Below, one piece after another: positions 34,375-44,299 of a DNA stretch of 64,000 bases (positions within the stretch are counted from its first letter, which is position 1; each line of letters starts with the position of its first letter). The stretch comes from Embleya scabrispora (lineage in GTDB: Bacteria > Actinomycetota > Actinomycetes > Streptomycetales > Streptomycetaceae): NCBI RefSeq assembly GCF_002024165.1, contig NZ_MWQN01000001.1:5270001-5334000 (forward strand). Reading direction: 5' to 3'. The position numbers and the translations under genes are program-made. The notes below the pieces were generated by a model that was not told where the DNA came from, ran no database searches, and saw only the letters and a list, made by a program, of their open reading frames with translations.

Positions 34375-35507
34375 TCGACTTCAGATACCACGTCGTCTCC
34401 ATCATCGCGGTCTTCCTGGCCCTGTCGGTCGGGCTCGTACTCGGCGCGTCCTTCCTCAAGGAGGCCGCCGTCTCCGGGCTCGACCAGTCGGTTCAGGACC
34501 TCGCCCGGAACAACGAAGGGCTGCGTCGCGAAGTCGACCGGGCGAACGCCGGTCAGCGGTACCTCAACGGCATCATGGGCACGGTCGGTCCCGAGCTGAC
34601 CAAGGGCCGGCTCGCCGGGCACAAGGCGGTCGTGGTCTCGCTGCCGGGCGCGGACACCAAGCTGGTGGACGGCACGGTCAAGCTGCTCGACGGGGCCTCC
34701 GCGACGGTCACCGGCCAGGTGTCGGTGAAGGGGCAGTGGACCGACCCCAAGCGGGAGAACGAACTGGTCGGCGCGCTCGGCGCGAACGGGCTCGCGTTTT
34801 CGACCGGGCCGGCGACCGAGCGGGCCGCGAAGGTGCTGGCGGGGGCGATCACCGAGAGGACGCCGCCGGTACAGGGCGGGACGCCGGGCGGCTCGACCAC
34901 GCCCCCCGCGTCCGGGACGCCGTCCACGGGGGCGCCGGCCTCCGGGACGCCCGCGACGGGCACGACCGGGTCGGGCGCGCCCTCGGGACCCGGGGCCACC
35001 TCGGCGCCGCCCGCCGGCGGGGCGAACACGGGCCAGACGCCCGGGACGGGCACCACCACGTCCGGCACGCACAACACGCAGGCCGCGAACGAGGCGCTGA
35101 CCAGGCTCAAGGAAGCCGGCTTCATCGACGTCAAGGACAATCCGGCCCTCGGCGCCGACCTGGTCGTGGTGATCGCGCCCTCGGGAGTCACCTCCGGCGA
35201 GGACCCGGGGCGGACGAACAACGCCTACCTCGCGCTCGCCCGGGCGCTGGACGGCGGCGACAACGGGACGGTCATGGCCGGCACCGCGTCCGCCGCGCAG
35301 GAGAACGGTGTGATCTGGGCGCTGCGCCGTAACGATCAGACCGCCAAGGCCGTTTCCACTGTGGACACCGCCGATACGCCCGTGGGTCAGGTCGCGGTCG
35401 TGTGGTCCCTGGTGGTCGAGGACAAGCAGGGTATTTCGGGACAGTACGGGACGACGGGCACCACCGACGGTCCGCTGCCGGAACTGCCGAAGAAGGAGAC
35501 GCCGTGA
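34371..35507 (+). CDS. steB: SteB/MctB-like membrane protein (copper-transporter family name)
   Basis: TTG 34371 overlaps the steA stop (TTGA); the product begins MIDFRYHVVSIIAVFLALSVGLVLG, the invariant start of this family. The N-terminal helix anchors a 378-residue protein whose extracytoplasmic part begins with a coiled coil (LARNNEGLRREVDRANAG) and ends with a globular domain (EAGFIDVKDN; LGADLVVVIAPSG). About 70 residues in the middle (near 165-235) are Pro/Thr/Gly/Ala-rich. Homologues are annotated as MctB copper transporters but, next to steA, a septal role is likelier. Confidence 0.87.
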   Translation: MIDFRYHVVSIIAVFLALSVGLVLGASFLKEAAVSGLDQSVQDLARNNEGLRREVDRANAGQRYLNGIMGTVGPELTKGRLAGHKAVVVSLPGADTKLVDGTVKLLDGASATVTGQVSVKGQWTDPKRENELVGALGANGLAFSTGPATERAAKVLAGAITERTPPVQGGTPGGSTTPPASGTPSTGAPASGTPATGTTGSGAPSGPGATSAPPAGGANTGQTPGTGTTTSGTHNTQAANEALTRLKEAGFIDVKDNPALGADLVVVIAPSGVTSGEDPGRTNNAYLALARALDGGDNGTVMAGTASAAQENGVIWALRRNDQTAKAVSTVDTADTPVGQVAVVWSLVVEDKQGISGQYGTTGTTDGPLPELPKKETP

Positions 35508-36706
35508 CGAAGGCCGCCGTGACGCCCAGCACTGCGACGGGGGGTGCCGTGCCCCGTCGGGGTCGAGCCGGTCGGCTGGTGACGGCCCTGGCCGCGACCG
35601 GCGCGGCCCGGACCGCGTACGCCGCGCTGACCCGCCGCGCCCCGGGCGGCGCCGCCCTCTGGGAGCGGCGCAACCACCGGGGCGAGACGCTGACCCTGCT
35701 GGAGGGGCCGGCCGCGGCGATCGGCGCGACCGTGGCCGCCGGGTGCGCTCCGGGCGTGCCGGGGCGGTGGCGGGCGGCGAGTGCGTTGGCGGCGGTCGCG
35801 GGAGCCGGGTTCGGGACGTACGACGACCTGGCCGGGTCGACCGACCGGCGCGGTTTCAAGGGCCACCTCGGGGCGCTCGCCAAGGGCGAAGTGACCAGCG
35901 GGGGCGTCAAGATCGTGGGGCTGGGCGCGGCCGGACTGGCGGCGGGCGTGCTGGTGCAGCGGCATCCGGTGGACCGGGTGCTGGCCGCGGTGGTGGTGGC
36001 CGGGACCGCGAATCTGATCAATCTGTTCGACCTGCGTCCGGGGCGGGCGGCCAAGGCGGTGCTGATCGCGGGTACGCCGGGGCTGGTACGGGGCGGCGCG
36101 GCGGCGGCTCTGGCGGCGGCGCCGGTGGGCGCGGCGGCGGCGCTGCTGCCCGAGGACCTGGGCGAGAAGGCGATGCTCGGCGACGCGGGCGCGAACGCGC
36201 TGGGCGCGGCGCTCGGGGTGGCCCTGGCGGCGGGCGCGTCCCGGACGGGGCTGCTGACGAAGGCGGCGGTGCTGGTCGGCCTGACGGCGGCGAGCGAGCG
36301 GGTCAGCTTCACGAAGGTCATCGCGGGCAACCGAGCGCTGAACACGATCGACATGCTGGGCCGGCGACCGGTGGCGGCCGCGAACGCGGGGTCGGCCACG
36401 CAGGCCGGCGCGGGGTCGGTGCCGGGGTCCGCTGCGGGCACCGCGTCGGCGTCCACCACGGACGCGGAGGCGGACGCTGGGTCGGATGCGGAGTCGGCCT
36501 CGGGGTCGGCCGCCAGCGCCGGGTCCGGGTCGGTCGTGGACGCCGGTGCGGCCACGAAGGCCGACGCCGGCGCGGCCACGGAAGCGGGTACGGGGTCGAA
36601 GCCGGCCAGGGAGGCCGGCGCGGCGATCACGGACTCCGGCGCGGTCGCCGACGCCGGCGTGGTGCCTGGGCAGTCGAGTGTCGAGGGGCCCGTCGCGTCG
36701 GCATGA
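35504..36706 (+). CDS. MraY/WecA-like polyprenyl-phosphate sugar-1-phosphotransferase (divergent)
   Basis: GTG 35504 overlaps the steB stop (GTGA). The membrane protein keeps the family's motifs: acidic pair D107-D108 (GTYDDLAGS), N170-x-x-N173-x-x-D176 (NLINLFD), and LGDAGANALGA. It has about nine hydrophobic segments and a 90-residue Ala/Ser/Asp/Glu/Gly-rich hydrophilic tail (AEADAGSDAESASGS). Enzymes of this family put a sugar phosphate on undecaprenyl phosphate. The family Gly after the NxxNxxD aspartate is Leu here, so activity is not certain. A 49-bp gap separates it from murJ. Confidence 0.72.
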   Translation: MTKAAVTPSTATGGAVPRRGRAGRLVTALAATGAARTAYAALTRRAPGGAALWERRNHRGETLTLLEGPAAAIGATVAAGCAPGVPGRWRAASALAAVAGAGFGTYDDLAGSTDRRGFKGHLGALAKGEVTSGGVKIVGLGAAGLAAGVLVQRHPVDRVLAAVVVAGTANLINLFDLRPGRAAKAVLIAGTPGLVRGGAAAALAAAPVGAAAALLPEDLGEKAMLGDAGANALGAALGVALAAGASRTGLLTKAAVLVGLTAASERVSFTKVIAGNRALNTIDMLGRRPVAAANAGSATQAGAGSVPGSAAGTASASTTDAEADAGSDAESASGSAASAGSGSVVDAGAATKADAGAATEAGTGSKPAREAGAAITDSGAVADAGVVPGQSSVEGPVASA

Positions 36707-36755
36707 TGATCGGCCGTACCCACCATCGCCCCCCGACCGGCTCGGTCGGCCGCCG

Positions 36756-38438
36756 GTGACCGCCCCTCGCGACGACGTTCCGGTGGTGGGCGGCTCCGGC
36801 GCCACGCGGGCGGTTCGGGGGCTGGCCGGGGCCGCCGCGTTGATGGGGCTGGTCACCGTGTTCGCGCGGTTGGCCGGGTTCGGGCGGCAGTTGGTGTTCT
36901 CCGGGACCGTGGGCGACACCGGTCTCGGGACCGCGTACAGCACCGTCAACTCCGTTCCCAACATCGTCTTCGAGATCGTCGCCGGCGGGGCGCTCGCGAG
37001 CGTCGTGGTGCCGGTACTGGCCGGCCCGGTGGCCCGGGGCGCTCGCGAGGACGCCGGGCGGATCGCGTCCGCGCTGCTGACCTGGGTCGTGCTGGTCCTG
37101 ACGCCGATCGTGCTGCTGGGGGCGTTGCTGGCGCGGCCGATCGCCGAGGTGCTGCTGGCCGGGAAGGCCGACGGGCCCGGGGCGGTGGACGTGGCCGCGC
37201 GGATGTTGCTCGTGTTCGTGCCGCAGGTGCTGCTGTACGGGGTCGCCGTGGTCGCCGGCGGCATCCTCCAGGCGCATCGGCGCTTTCTCGCCGGCACGCT
37301 CGCGCCGCTGGTGTCCAGCCTCGTGGTGGCCGGCACCTATCTGCTCTTCGCGAACCGGTACGACGTCGACCTCGACGACCTCGCGCACCTGCCGCGCGGC
37401 GCCGAGCTGACGCTGTCCCTGGGGACGACGGCGGGCGTGTTGGCGCTGGCGCTCGTCACCGTCGTGCCGCTGCGGTCCACCGGGCTGCGGCTGCGTCCGA
37501 CGTTGCGGTTTCCGGACGGGGTGGGACGCCGGGTGCGCACCCTCGCGCTGGCCGGCGTCGCCACGCTGGTCGCCCAGCAGGCCGCGACGATCGCGGTGAT
37601 CCTGCTCGCCAACGGGCGCGGGACACACGGGTCGCTCGTGGTGTACCAGACGACCTGGATGGTGTACCTGCTGCCGTACGCGGTCCTGGCCGTGCCGATC
37701 GCCACCGCCGCCTTCCCGCGCCTGAGCGCGCACGCGCACGACGGCGACCGGGACGCGTTCGCCGACGCCGTGGCGGCGACCACCCGGACGGTGCTCCTGG
37801 TCGGCGCGGCGGGCACCATGCTGCTCCTGGCCGCCGCGGCGCCGGTGGGGCGCTTCTTCGCGCTGTTCATGGCCGGATCCACCGGGGCGGACCAGATGGC
37901 GTGGGCGCTGGCCGCGTTCGCCCCCGGGCTGATCGGGTATGCGCTGGTCGCGCACCTGGGCCGGGTGTTGAACGCGTCCGGGCACGGGCGGGCCGCCGCG
38001 GGGTGTGTGGTGGTCGGCTGGTGTGTGGTGGTGGTCGCCGATGTGATCCTCGCGTACGTGCTGCCCGCGCGCTGGACGGTGGCCGCGCTCGGGCTGGGCA
38101 ACTCGATCGGGATGACGGTGGCGGGTCTGCTGCTGGCGTATCCCGTCGCCAGGACGGCCGGGCCCCGGGCACTGCCGGTTCGGGCGATGGGCCGGGCGGC
38201 GATCGCGGCGGTGGCCGGTGCGGCGGCCGGCGGCCTGGTCGGATTCGGGGTGTCGCGGGCATCGGGCACCGGGGGCATCGTCTTTACGTTGATCATCGCG
38301 ACGGTTGCCGCCATCGTGGGCACCCTGGTGTTCGCGGGAGTCGTCCTCGCCACCGTCGGCGAGGCCGTGAAGGCGGCGTTGCCCGGGCGGCGGACGGCCG
38401 AAACGGAAGGGGAGCAGCGACGTGGACACGACGACTGA
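36756..38438 (+). CDS. MurJ/MviN-family lipid flippase
   Basis: GTG 36756 (VTAPRDDVPVVG) was chosen; upstream codons in frame have no ribosome site. The 560-residue protein has about 14 membrane helices, with typical MVF family segments: FARLAGFGRQLVFSGTVG, VFEIVAGGALASVVVPVLAG and VAAFLYAYPVALLP-like VYLLPYAVLAVPIATAAFPRLSAH. It would translocate a polyprenyl-linked saccharide across the membrane. As the gene is between an MraY-like enzyme and a glycosyltransferase, it may be a paralogue dedicated to a non-peptidoglycan precursor. Confidence 0.88.
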   Translation: MTAPRDDVPVVGGSGATRAVRGLAGAAALMGLVTVFARLAGFGRQLVFSGTVGDTGLGTAYSTVNSVPNIVFEIVAGGALASVVVPVLAGPVARGAREDAGRIASALLTWVVLVLTPIVLLGALLARPIAEVLLAGKADGPGAVDVAARMLLVFVPQVLLYGVAVVAGGILQAHRRFLAGTLAPLVSSLVVAGTYLLFANRYDVDLDDLAHLPRGAELTLSLGTTAGVLALALVTVVPLRSTGLRLRPTLRFPDGVGRRVRTLALAGVATLVAQQAATIAVILLANGRGTHGSLVVYQTTWMVYLLPYAVLAVPIATAAFPRLSAHAHDGDRDAFADAVAATTRTVLLVGAAGTMLLLAAAAPVGRFFALFMAGSTGADQMAWALAAFAPGLIGYALVAHLGRVLNASGHGRAAAGCVVVGWCVVVVADVILAYVLPARWTVAALGLGNSIGMTVAGLLLAYPVARTAGPRALPVRAMGRAAIAAVAGAAAGGLVGFGVSRASGTGGIVFTLIIATVAAIVGTLVFAGVVLATVGEAVKAALPGRRTAETEGEQRRGHDD

Positions 38439-39555
38439 GTCGCGGGAGCGTACCGAGCCGGCCCGGCTGCGGGCCGTCCTGGTACTGGCCACGTCCACCG
38501 GCGGGATCGGCGCGCACGTGCGCTCGCTGGCGGCCGGACTGGTCGGGCGTGGGGTCGCGGTGACGGTTTGCGGGCCGGCTTCGACCGAGGAGCACTTCGA
38601 CTTCGCGGGCACCGGCGCGCGGTTTCGGGCGGTGGAGATCCCGGCCGCGCCTCGGCCGTCGGACCGGGGCGCGGCGCGCGAGTTGCGGACGGCGTGCGCG
38701 CACGCGCACGTGGTGCACGCGCACGGGCTGCGCGCCGGGTTGGTGGCGGGCAATGCGCTCGGCCGGCATCGGGTGCGGCGTACGCCGTTGGTGTTGACGC
38801 TGCACAACGCGGTGTTGGCGGGCGGTGCGAAGGGTGCGCTGACCCGGGTGTTGGAGGGGCGCGCGGTACGGGCGGCCGACGTGGTCCTGGGCGCGTCGGC
38901 CGATCTGGTGGACCGGGCGCGGCAGTTGGGGGCGCGGGACGCGCGGCTCGGGCCGGTGTCGGCGCCGCCGTTGCCGCCGGCATCGCGGGACCGGGTCGCG
39001 GTGCGGGACGAATTCGCGGCGGGGGATCGGCCGTTGGTGGTCGCGGTGGGCCGGTTGGCGGAGCAGAAGGCGTATCCGGTGTTGCTGGACGCGGCGCGGG
39101 AGTGGGGCGAGGTCCGGCCGGCGCCGTTGGTGGTGGTCGCCGGGGACGGGCCGTTGCGCGAGACCCTTCAGGAACGCATCGACGCCGAGTCGTTGCCGGT
39201 TCGGTTGCTCGGGCATCGGTCGGATGTGGCCGACCTGTTGGGCGCGGCGGACGTGGTGGTGCTGCCCAGCCGGTGGGAGGCGCGGGCGCTGGTCGCCCAG
39301 GAGGCGCTGCGCAGCGGGGTGCCGCTGGTGGCGACGGCGGTCGGGGGAGTGCCCGAACTCGTCGGCGAGGCGGCGGTACTGGTGCCGTACGGCGACGCCG
39401 AGGCCCTGGCCGGCTCCGTCACCGCGCTGCTCGCCGACCCGGACCGCCGCAGCGAACTCGCGGCCGCGGGCCCGCTCCAGGCCGCCACATGGCCCGGCGA
39501 ACGCGAAACCATCGCCCAGGTCCTCAGCATCTACGAGGAACTGGGCCCGGTATAG
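38422..39555 (+). CDS. Glycosyltransferase family 4 enzyme
   Basis: GTG 38422 overlaps the murJ 3' end by 17 bp. The 377-residue GT-B protein has the N-terminal acceptor side (STGGIGAHVRSLAAGLVGRG, HVVHAHGLRAG) and the donor side (VAVGRLAEQKAYPVLLDAA, VAGDGPLRETLQ, LLGAADVVVLPSRWEA, ALVAQEALRSGVPLVAT with an E-x7-E-like end motif). No membrane helix. It should act on the cytoplasmic face on the lipid-linked intermediate handled by the two preceding genes. Confidence 0.9.
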   Translation: MDTTTESRERTEPARLRAVLVLATSTGGIGAHVRSLAAGLVGRGVAVTVCGPASTEEHFDFAGTGARFRAVEIPAAPRPSDRGAARELRTACAHAHVVHAHGLRAGLVAGNALGRHRVRRTPLVLTLHNAVLAGGAKGALTRVLEGRAVRAADVVLGASADLVDRARQLGARDARLGPVSAPPLPPASRDRVAVRDEFAAGDRPLVVAVGRLAEQKAYPVLLDAAREWGEVRPAPLVVVAGDGPLRETLQERIDAESLPVRLLGHRSDVADLLGAADVVVLPSRWEARALVAQEALRSGVPLVATAVGGVPELVGEAAVLVPYGDAEALAGSVTALLADPDRRSELAAAGPLQAATWPGERETIAQVLSIYEELGPV

Positions 39556-39737
39556 CCGAGGCCGCCGGCCCGTCCGTCCGGTGCGGTCCCTGCGTGTCCC
39601 GCGTTGGCGTGGTCGTCGGGGGATCGGGCGGGGCCGGGTGGCCGGGAGTGGTGCCCGGGGCCGGTGCGCACACCTGCACAGCGCGCCCACCGGGCCCGAA
39701 CGTCACACCGAGTCGGGCCGGACGTTCCCCGCCCCTC

Positions 39738-41561
39738 CTACTCCGCCGCCGCGACCGCCCCCGCGCGCATCGTCGCCGTCAGTCGCAGTGCCGTGTCGAT
39801 CAGTGGCACGTGACTGAACGCCTGCGGGAAGTTGCCCACCTGGCGCTGGAGGCGCGGGTCCCACTCCTCGGCGAGCAGGCCCAGGTCGTTGCGCAGCGCC
39901 AGCAGGCGTTCGAACAGCTCGCGCGCCTCCTCCACCCGGCCGATCATGGCCAGGTCGTCGGCGAGCCAGAACGAACAGGCCAGGAACGCGCCTTCGTCGC
40001 CGGGCAGGCCGTCCAGACCGACACTGGAGCCGTTGGTGGGGTAGCGGCGGACGAAGCCGTCCTCGGTCAGCTCGCGCTGGATCGCCTCGATCGTGCCGAT
40101 CACCCGCTTGTCCTCCGGCGGCAGGAAGCCCACCTGCGGGATCAGCAGCAGCGAGGCGTCCAACTCGGTGGAGCCGTAGTACTGGGTGAAGGTGTTGCGC
40201 TCGGCGTCGTAGCCGTACGCGCACACCTCGCGGTGGATCTCCTCGCGCACACCCTTCAGGTGCTCCAGCATCTTGTCGGTGTCGGATGCCTGGGGCTGCT
40301 CGACCAGCATCCGGATGGTGCGGTCCACCGCGACCCACGCCATCACCTTGGAGTGCACGAAGTGCCGGCGCGGCCCGCGCACCTCCCAGATGCCCTCGTC
40401 CGGGTCGCGCCAGTGCTGCTCCATGTAGTCCATCAGCTTGAGCTGGAGCGCGTGCGCGTGGTCGTTGCCCTCCATGCCGGCCTGCCGGCCCAGATGCAGC
40501 GCGTCGATGACCTCGCCGTAGACGTCGAGCTGGAACTGCTCGGCGGCGGCGTTGCCGATCCGTACCGGGTGCGAGCCCTCGTAGCCGGGCAGCCAGGTCG
40601 CCTCGTACTCGGTGAGCCGGCGCTCGCCGCCCACGCCGTACATGATCTGCAGGTTCTCCGGATCGCCCGCCACCGCCCGCAGCAGCCACTCGCGCCACGC
40701 CTTGGCCTCGTCCACGAAGCCGGTCTTGAGCAGCGCCCCCAGCGTCATCGCCGCGTCCCGCAGCCACGTGTAGCGGTAGTCCCAGTTGCGCACGCCGCCC
40801 ACGTCCTCGGGCAGCGACGTGGTCGGCGCGGCGACGATGCCGCCGGTGGGGGCGTACGTCAGCGCCTTGAGCGTGATCAGCGAGCGCACCACCGGCTCGC
40901 GCCACGGGCCCTGGTAGGTGCAGCGGGTCATCCAGTCGGCCCAGAACGCCTCGGTGTCCGCCAGCGCCGCGAGCGCGTCGGTGCGCAGCGGGCCGTCGAC
41001 GTGCGAGGGATGCCACGTGAGGGTGAACGTGACCCGATCGCCCTCCCCGAGGGTGACGTCCGAATAGGTGGTCAGCCCGCGCCCGTAGGTCTCGGTGTCG
41101 CTGTCGAACCACACCGCGTCCGGTCCGGCGACGGCGACGGTGCGGCCGTCCGCCTCGCGGCGTACCCAGGGCACGACCTTGCCGTAGTGGAAGCGCATGC
41201 GCAGCTCCGAGCGCACCGGCACCTGCCCGGACACGCCCTCCACGATCCGCACCACCACGGGCGCGCCCACCAGGGCGTCGGCCGGCGGCATGAAATCGAT
41301 CACCCGAACGGTGCCCCGAGGGGTCTCCCATTCCGATTCGAGGATCAGCGAGTCGCCGCGATACCGGCGGCGTGTCGCGGGGCCGCCCGAAAGCGGCGCG
41401 ACCCGCCACGAACCGTGTTCCTCGCTGCCGAGCAGGCCGGCGAACACGGCGGGCGAATCGAAGCGGGGGAGGCAGAGCCAATCCATGGAACCGTCGCGGC
41501 CCACGAGAGCGGCGGTCTGCATGTCCCCGATGAGGGCGTAGTCCTCGATGCGGCTGGTCAC
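39738..41561 (-). CDS. GH15 family glycoside hydrolase (trehalase/glucoamylase type)
   Basis: GTG 41561 (VTSRIEDYALIGDMQTAALVGRDG) is the usual start of Streptomyces GH15 enzymes; a longer frame to 42236 is intergenic. The 607-residue protein has a beta-sandwich N-domain and an alpha6/alpha6 barrel with RNWDYRYTWLRDAAMT, WEVRGPRRHFVHSKVMAW (general acid region) and EEWDPRLQRQVGNFPQAFSH (base region). It has no signal peptide, so acts in the cytoplasm; actinobacterial homologues include inverting trehalases. The substrate is not decidable. It is convergent with the glycosyltransferase. Confidence 0.9.
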   Translation of the reverse strand: MTSRIEDYALIGDMQTAALVGRDGSMDWLCLPRFDSPAVFAGLLGSEEHGSWRVAPLSGGPATRRRYRGDSLILESEWETPRGTVRVIDFMPPADALVGAPVVVRIVEGVSGQVPVRSELRMRFHYGKVVPWVRREADGRTVAVAGPDAVWFDSDTETYGRGLTTYSDVTLGEGDRVTFTLTWHPSHVDGPLRTDALAALADTEAFWADWMTRCTYQGPWREPVVRSLITLKALTYAPTGGIVAAPTTSLPEDVGGVRNWDYRYTWLRDAAMTLGALLKTGFVDEAKAWREWLLRAVAGDPENLQIMYGVGGERRLTEYEATWLPGYEGSHPVRIGNAAAEQFQLDVYGEVIDALHLGRQAGMEGNDHAHALQLKLMDYMEQHWRDPDEGIWEVRGPRRHFVHSKVMAWVAVDRTIRMLVEQPQASDTDKMLEHLKGVREEIHREVCAYGYDAERNTFTQYYGSTELDASLLLIPQVGFLPPEDKRVIGTIEAIQRELTEDGFVRRYPTNGSSVGLDGLPGDEGAFLACSFWLADDLAMIGRVEEARELFERLLALRNDLGLLAEEWDPRLQRQVGNFPQAFSHVPLIDTALRLTATMRAGAVAAAE

Positions 41562-42306
41562 GGGCAGCGCTTTCCGTTCCTGGTCGTCCTGGTGAGGCCG
41601 GTGGTCCCGCCGTGTGCGGCGGGGGCCGGCCGGGGGGCTGGGCGCGTACGAGGGATCGGCTCGTACGGGTTGCTGCATTTGGTGCCGGTGGGTCGTGCTG
41701 CGTTCCGGTACCGGTGGGTGGTGCTGGGTGCTGCTGCGGGTGGTACGTACCCTGCGCGCCGATGGTCGTCTTCTGATCGGCGATCGATCGATTCGTTGCC
41801 TCGGTTGCCTTGATCGATTCATTCCAGGGTGCACCACGCACGCGTGATCGACCGCCGCAAGGGTGGCCGAATCGACCGGTGCTCCCGAAATGTCGTCCCG
41901 TCGGGATCCGGGGGACGTGCACCCGTCGCGCGCGTGGTTTCCGCTGCGCGCGGGTGTCGGCGAACGGAGAGAGGCTCGCGCGCCGTCTGCGTAGCATAGT
42001 GCGCCGTCGGCGCTGAAACGTGCCTGCTTTTGCCGACCCGCTCGTTGACTCTGCGTGGAATCCGACTCGGCCGTTCCGTCGGCATGCGTCCGGATTCTCC
42101 CGTGCGTCGTCACTCTGGGCAATCGCCGGGTGGTGTCGCAGTTGTACCGCCCCGGGTGCGGGACCTCGGCCCCCGACGCTGTTAGGCTGGTATCCCGTGG
42201 ACTTGGTGGGACTGTTCCGGGCCCGCGTCGGCCCAACAGCGTCCCCTTCGATATCCCTCGGATGTCCCCAGGACATCCCTCTCATCGCAACCACGGGAGC
42301 CCTTCC
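41562..42306. promoter_or_regulatory. Divergent promoter region of the GH15 gene and pyrG
   Basis: These 745 bp hold no supported gene. TTAGGCTGG at 42181-42189 resembles the actinomycete -10 box (TAGGCT), about 118 nt before the pyrG start; a near-identical box (TTAGGCTGG) stands at 44240 before the Nudix gene. The segment around 41790-41820 is rich in GATCGAT repeats (GATCGATCGATTCG; TTGATCGATTCATTC). I see no attenuator-type T-run or leader peptide. Confidence 0.5.
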
Positions 42307-43989
42307 TTGGCAGTGCCTCAGACGCCCAGTCGCACCCGGCAGGCGAAGCACCTCTTCGTCACCGGAGGCGTCGCCTCCTCGCTTGGCAAGGGGCTCACCG
42401 CGTCGAGCCTCGGAGCGCTCCTCAAGGCGCGCGGCCTGCGGGTCACCATGCAGAAGCTCGACCCCTACCTCAACGTCGACCCCGGCACGATGAACCCGTT
42501 CCAGCACGGCGAGGTCTTCGTCACCAACGACGGCGCCGAGACCGACCTGGACGTCGGCCACTACGAGCGCTTCCTCGACGTCGACCTGCACGGCTCGGCC
42601 AATGTGACGACCGGTCAGGTCTACTCGACGGTGATCGCCAAGGAGCGCCGCGGCGAATACCTGGGCGACACCGTCCAGGTGATCCCGCACATCACGAACG
42701 AGATCAAGTCGCGGATCCGGGCGATGGCCGCCGCCGACGTCGACATCGTGATCACCGAAGTCGGCGGGACCGTCGGCGACATCGAGTCGCTGCCCTTCCT
42801 CGAGTCGATCCGGCAGGTCCGGCACGAGGTCGGCCGGGACAACGTCTTCTTCCTGCACGTCTCGCTGCTCCCGTACATCGGCCCCTCGGGCGAGCTGAAG
42901 ACCAAGCCGACCCAGCACTCGGTCGCCGCGCTGCGCAGCATCGGCATCCAGCCGGACGCGATCGTGCTGCGCGCCGACCGCGCGGTGCCCCAGGACATCA
43001 AGCGCAAGATCTCGCTGATGTGCGACGTGGACGAGGAGGCCGTGGTCGCGGCCATCGACGCCCCCTCGATCTACGACATCCCCAAGGTGTTGCACGCCGA
43101 GGGCCTGGACGCCTACGTGGTGCGCCGGCTCGGGCTGAACTTCCGGGACGTGGACTGGACCGAGTGGGACGACCTGCTGCGCCGGGTGCACCAGCCCGAG
43201 CGCGAGGTCACCGTCGCGCTGGTCGGCAAGTACATCGACCTGCCCGACGCCTACCTCTCGGTCACCGAGGCGATCCGCGCGGGCGGGTTCGCCAACAACG
43301 TGCGCACCCGGATCAAGTGGGTGACCTCGGACAACACCGCCACGCCCGAGGGCGCCGCGCGCGAACTCGGCGACTGCGACGCGGTGCTGATCCCCGGCGG
43401 CTTCGGCGACCGGGGCGTCGAGGGCAAGGTGCAGGCGATCGCGTACGCCCGCGAGCACCGGATCCCGACCCTGGGCATCTGCCTGGGCCTGCAGTGCATG
43501 GTGATCGAGGCCGCGCGCAACCTGGCCGGGCTCGACGGGGCCAACTCGCTGGAGTTCGACCCCGAGGCCGCGCACCCGGTGGTGGCCACCATGGCCGATC
43601 AGCTCGACATCGTGGCGGGCCAGGGCGACCTGGGCGGCACGATGCGGCTCGGCCTGTACACCGCGGACCTGGCCGAGGGCTCGATCGCGCGCGAGGTGTA
43701 CGGCGCGGCCCGCTCCGAGGAGCGCCACCGGCACCGCTACGAGGTCAACAACGCCTACCGGACCCGGCTGGAGGAGACCGGCCTGGTCTTCTCCGGGCTC
43801 TCCCCCGACGGCCGACTCGTGGAGTACGTCGAACTGCCGCGCGAGCAGCACCCCTACTTCATCGCGACCCAGGCCCACCCGGAGCTGAAGTCCCGCCCCA
43901 CGCGTCCGCACCCGCTGTTCGCGGGCCTGGTCGCGGCGGCGGTCCGCCGGATCAAGGGCGAGGACCGGGTCGCGGAGACGACCTCCTGA
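42307..43989 (+). CDS. pyrG: CTP synthase
   Basis: The start is most likely TTG 42307, with GGGAG nine bases upstream, giving [21 protein letters not shown]; a GTG six bases later is the alternative. The long upstream extension lacks family residues. Of 560 residues, the N-terminal synthetase domain has [17 protein letters not shown] (P-loop), [21 protein letters not shown] and HITNEIK, and the C-terminal class-I glutaminase has nucleophile C392 (LGICLGLQC) and the His/Glu pair in AHPELKS. It aminates UTP to CTP with glutamine and ATP. Confidence 0.95.
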   Translation: MAVPQTPSRTRQAKHLFVTGGVASSLGKGLTASSLGALLKARGLRVTMQKLDPYLNVDPGTMNPFQHGEVFVTNDGAETDLDVGHYERFLDVDLHGSANVTTGQVYSTVIAKERRGEYLGDTVQVIPHITNEIKSRIRAMAAADVDIVITEVGGTVGDIESLPFLESIRQVRHEVGRDNVFFLHVSLLPYIGPSGELKTKPTQHSVAALRSIGIQPDAIVLRADRAVPQDIKRKISLMCDVDEEAVVAAIDAPSIYDIPKVLHAEGLDAYVVRRLGLNFRDVDWTEWDDLLRRVHQPEREVTVALVGKYIDLPDAYLSVTEAIRAGGFANNVRTRIKWVTSDNTATPEGAARELGDCDAVLIPGGFGDRGVEGKVQAIAYAREHRIPTLGICLGLQCMVIEAARNLAGLDGANSLEFDPEAAHPVVATMADQLDIVAGQGDLGGTMRLGLYTADLAEGSIAREVYGAARSEERHRHRYEVNNAYRTRLEETGLVFSGLSPDGRLVEYVELPREQHPYFIATQAHPELKSRPTRPHPLFAGLVAAAVRRIKGEDRVAETTS

Positions 43990-44056
43990 CCGATCGCCCA
44001 CCGTAGGATCGCTCGACGCGCCCGACCGCTCGACCCGCCCGAGCGCTCGACGACCC

Positions 44057-44096
44057 GGGAAGCCACCCATCCGCGCACGCGGGCGGGTGGCTTCCC
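44057..44096 (+). terminator. pyrG terminator hairpin
   Basis: A perfect 12-bp stem GGGAAGCCACCC/GGGTGGCTTCCC (44057-44068 with 44085-44096) and a GC-rich 16-base loop follow 67 bp after the pyrG stop. No T-run. Confidence 0.82.
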
Positions 44097-44299
44097 GCGT
44101 TTCGCCGCGACTCGGGTCGTGCCGTCGTCGCCGGCCGGCACGCGCCGGCACGCGCCGGCCGCCCGGCCGACCCGGTCGTCGGCGGTCGGCGTCGGGGCGA
44201 TCACGCTCGCGCTCGTGGCCAGCGCGCGGTCGAAGACCATTAGGCTGGCCGATCGGGGCGGCGGTATTCGGCCGGCGGCCGGGTGAGAGGAAGCGCATC

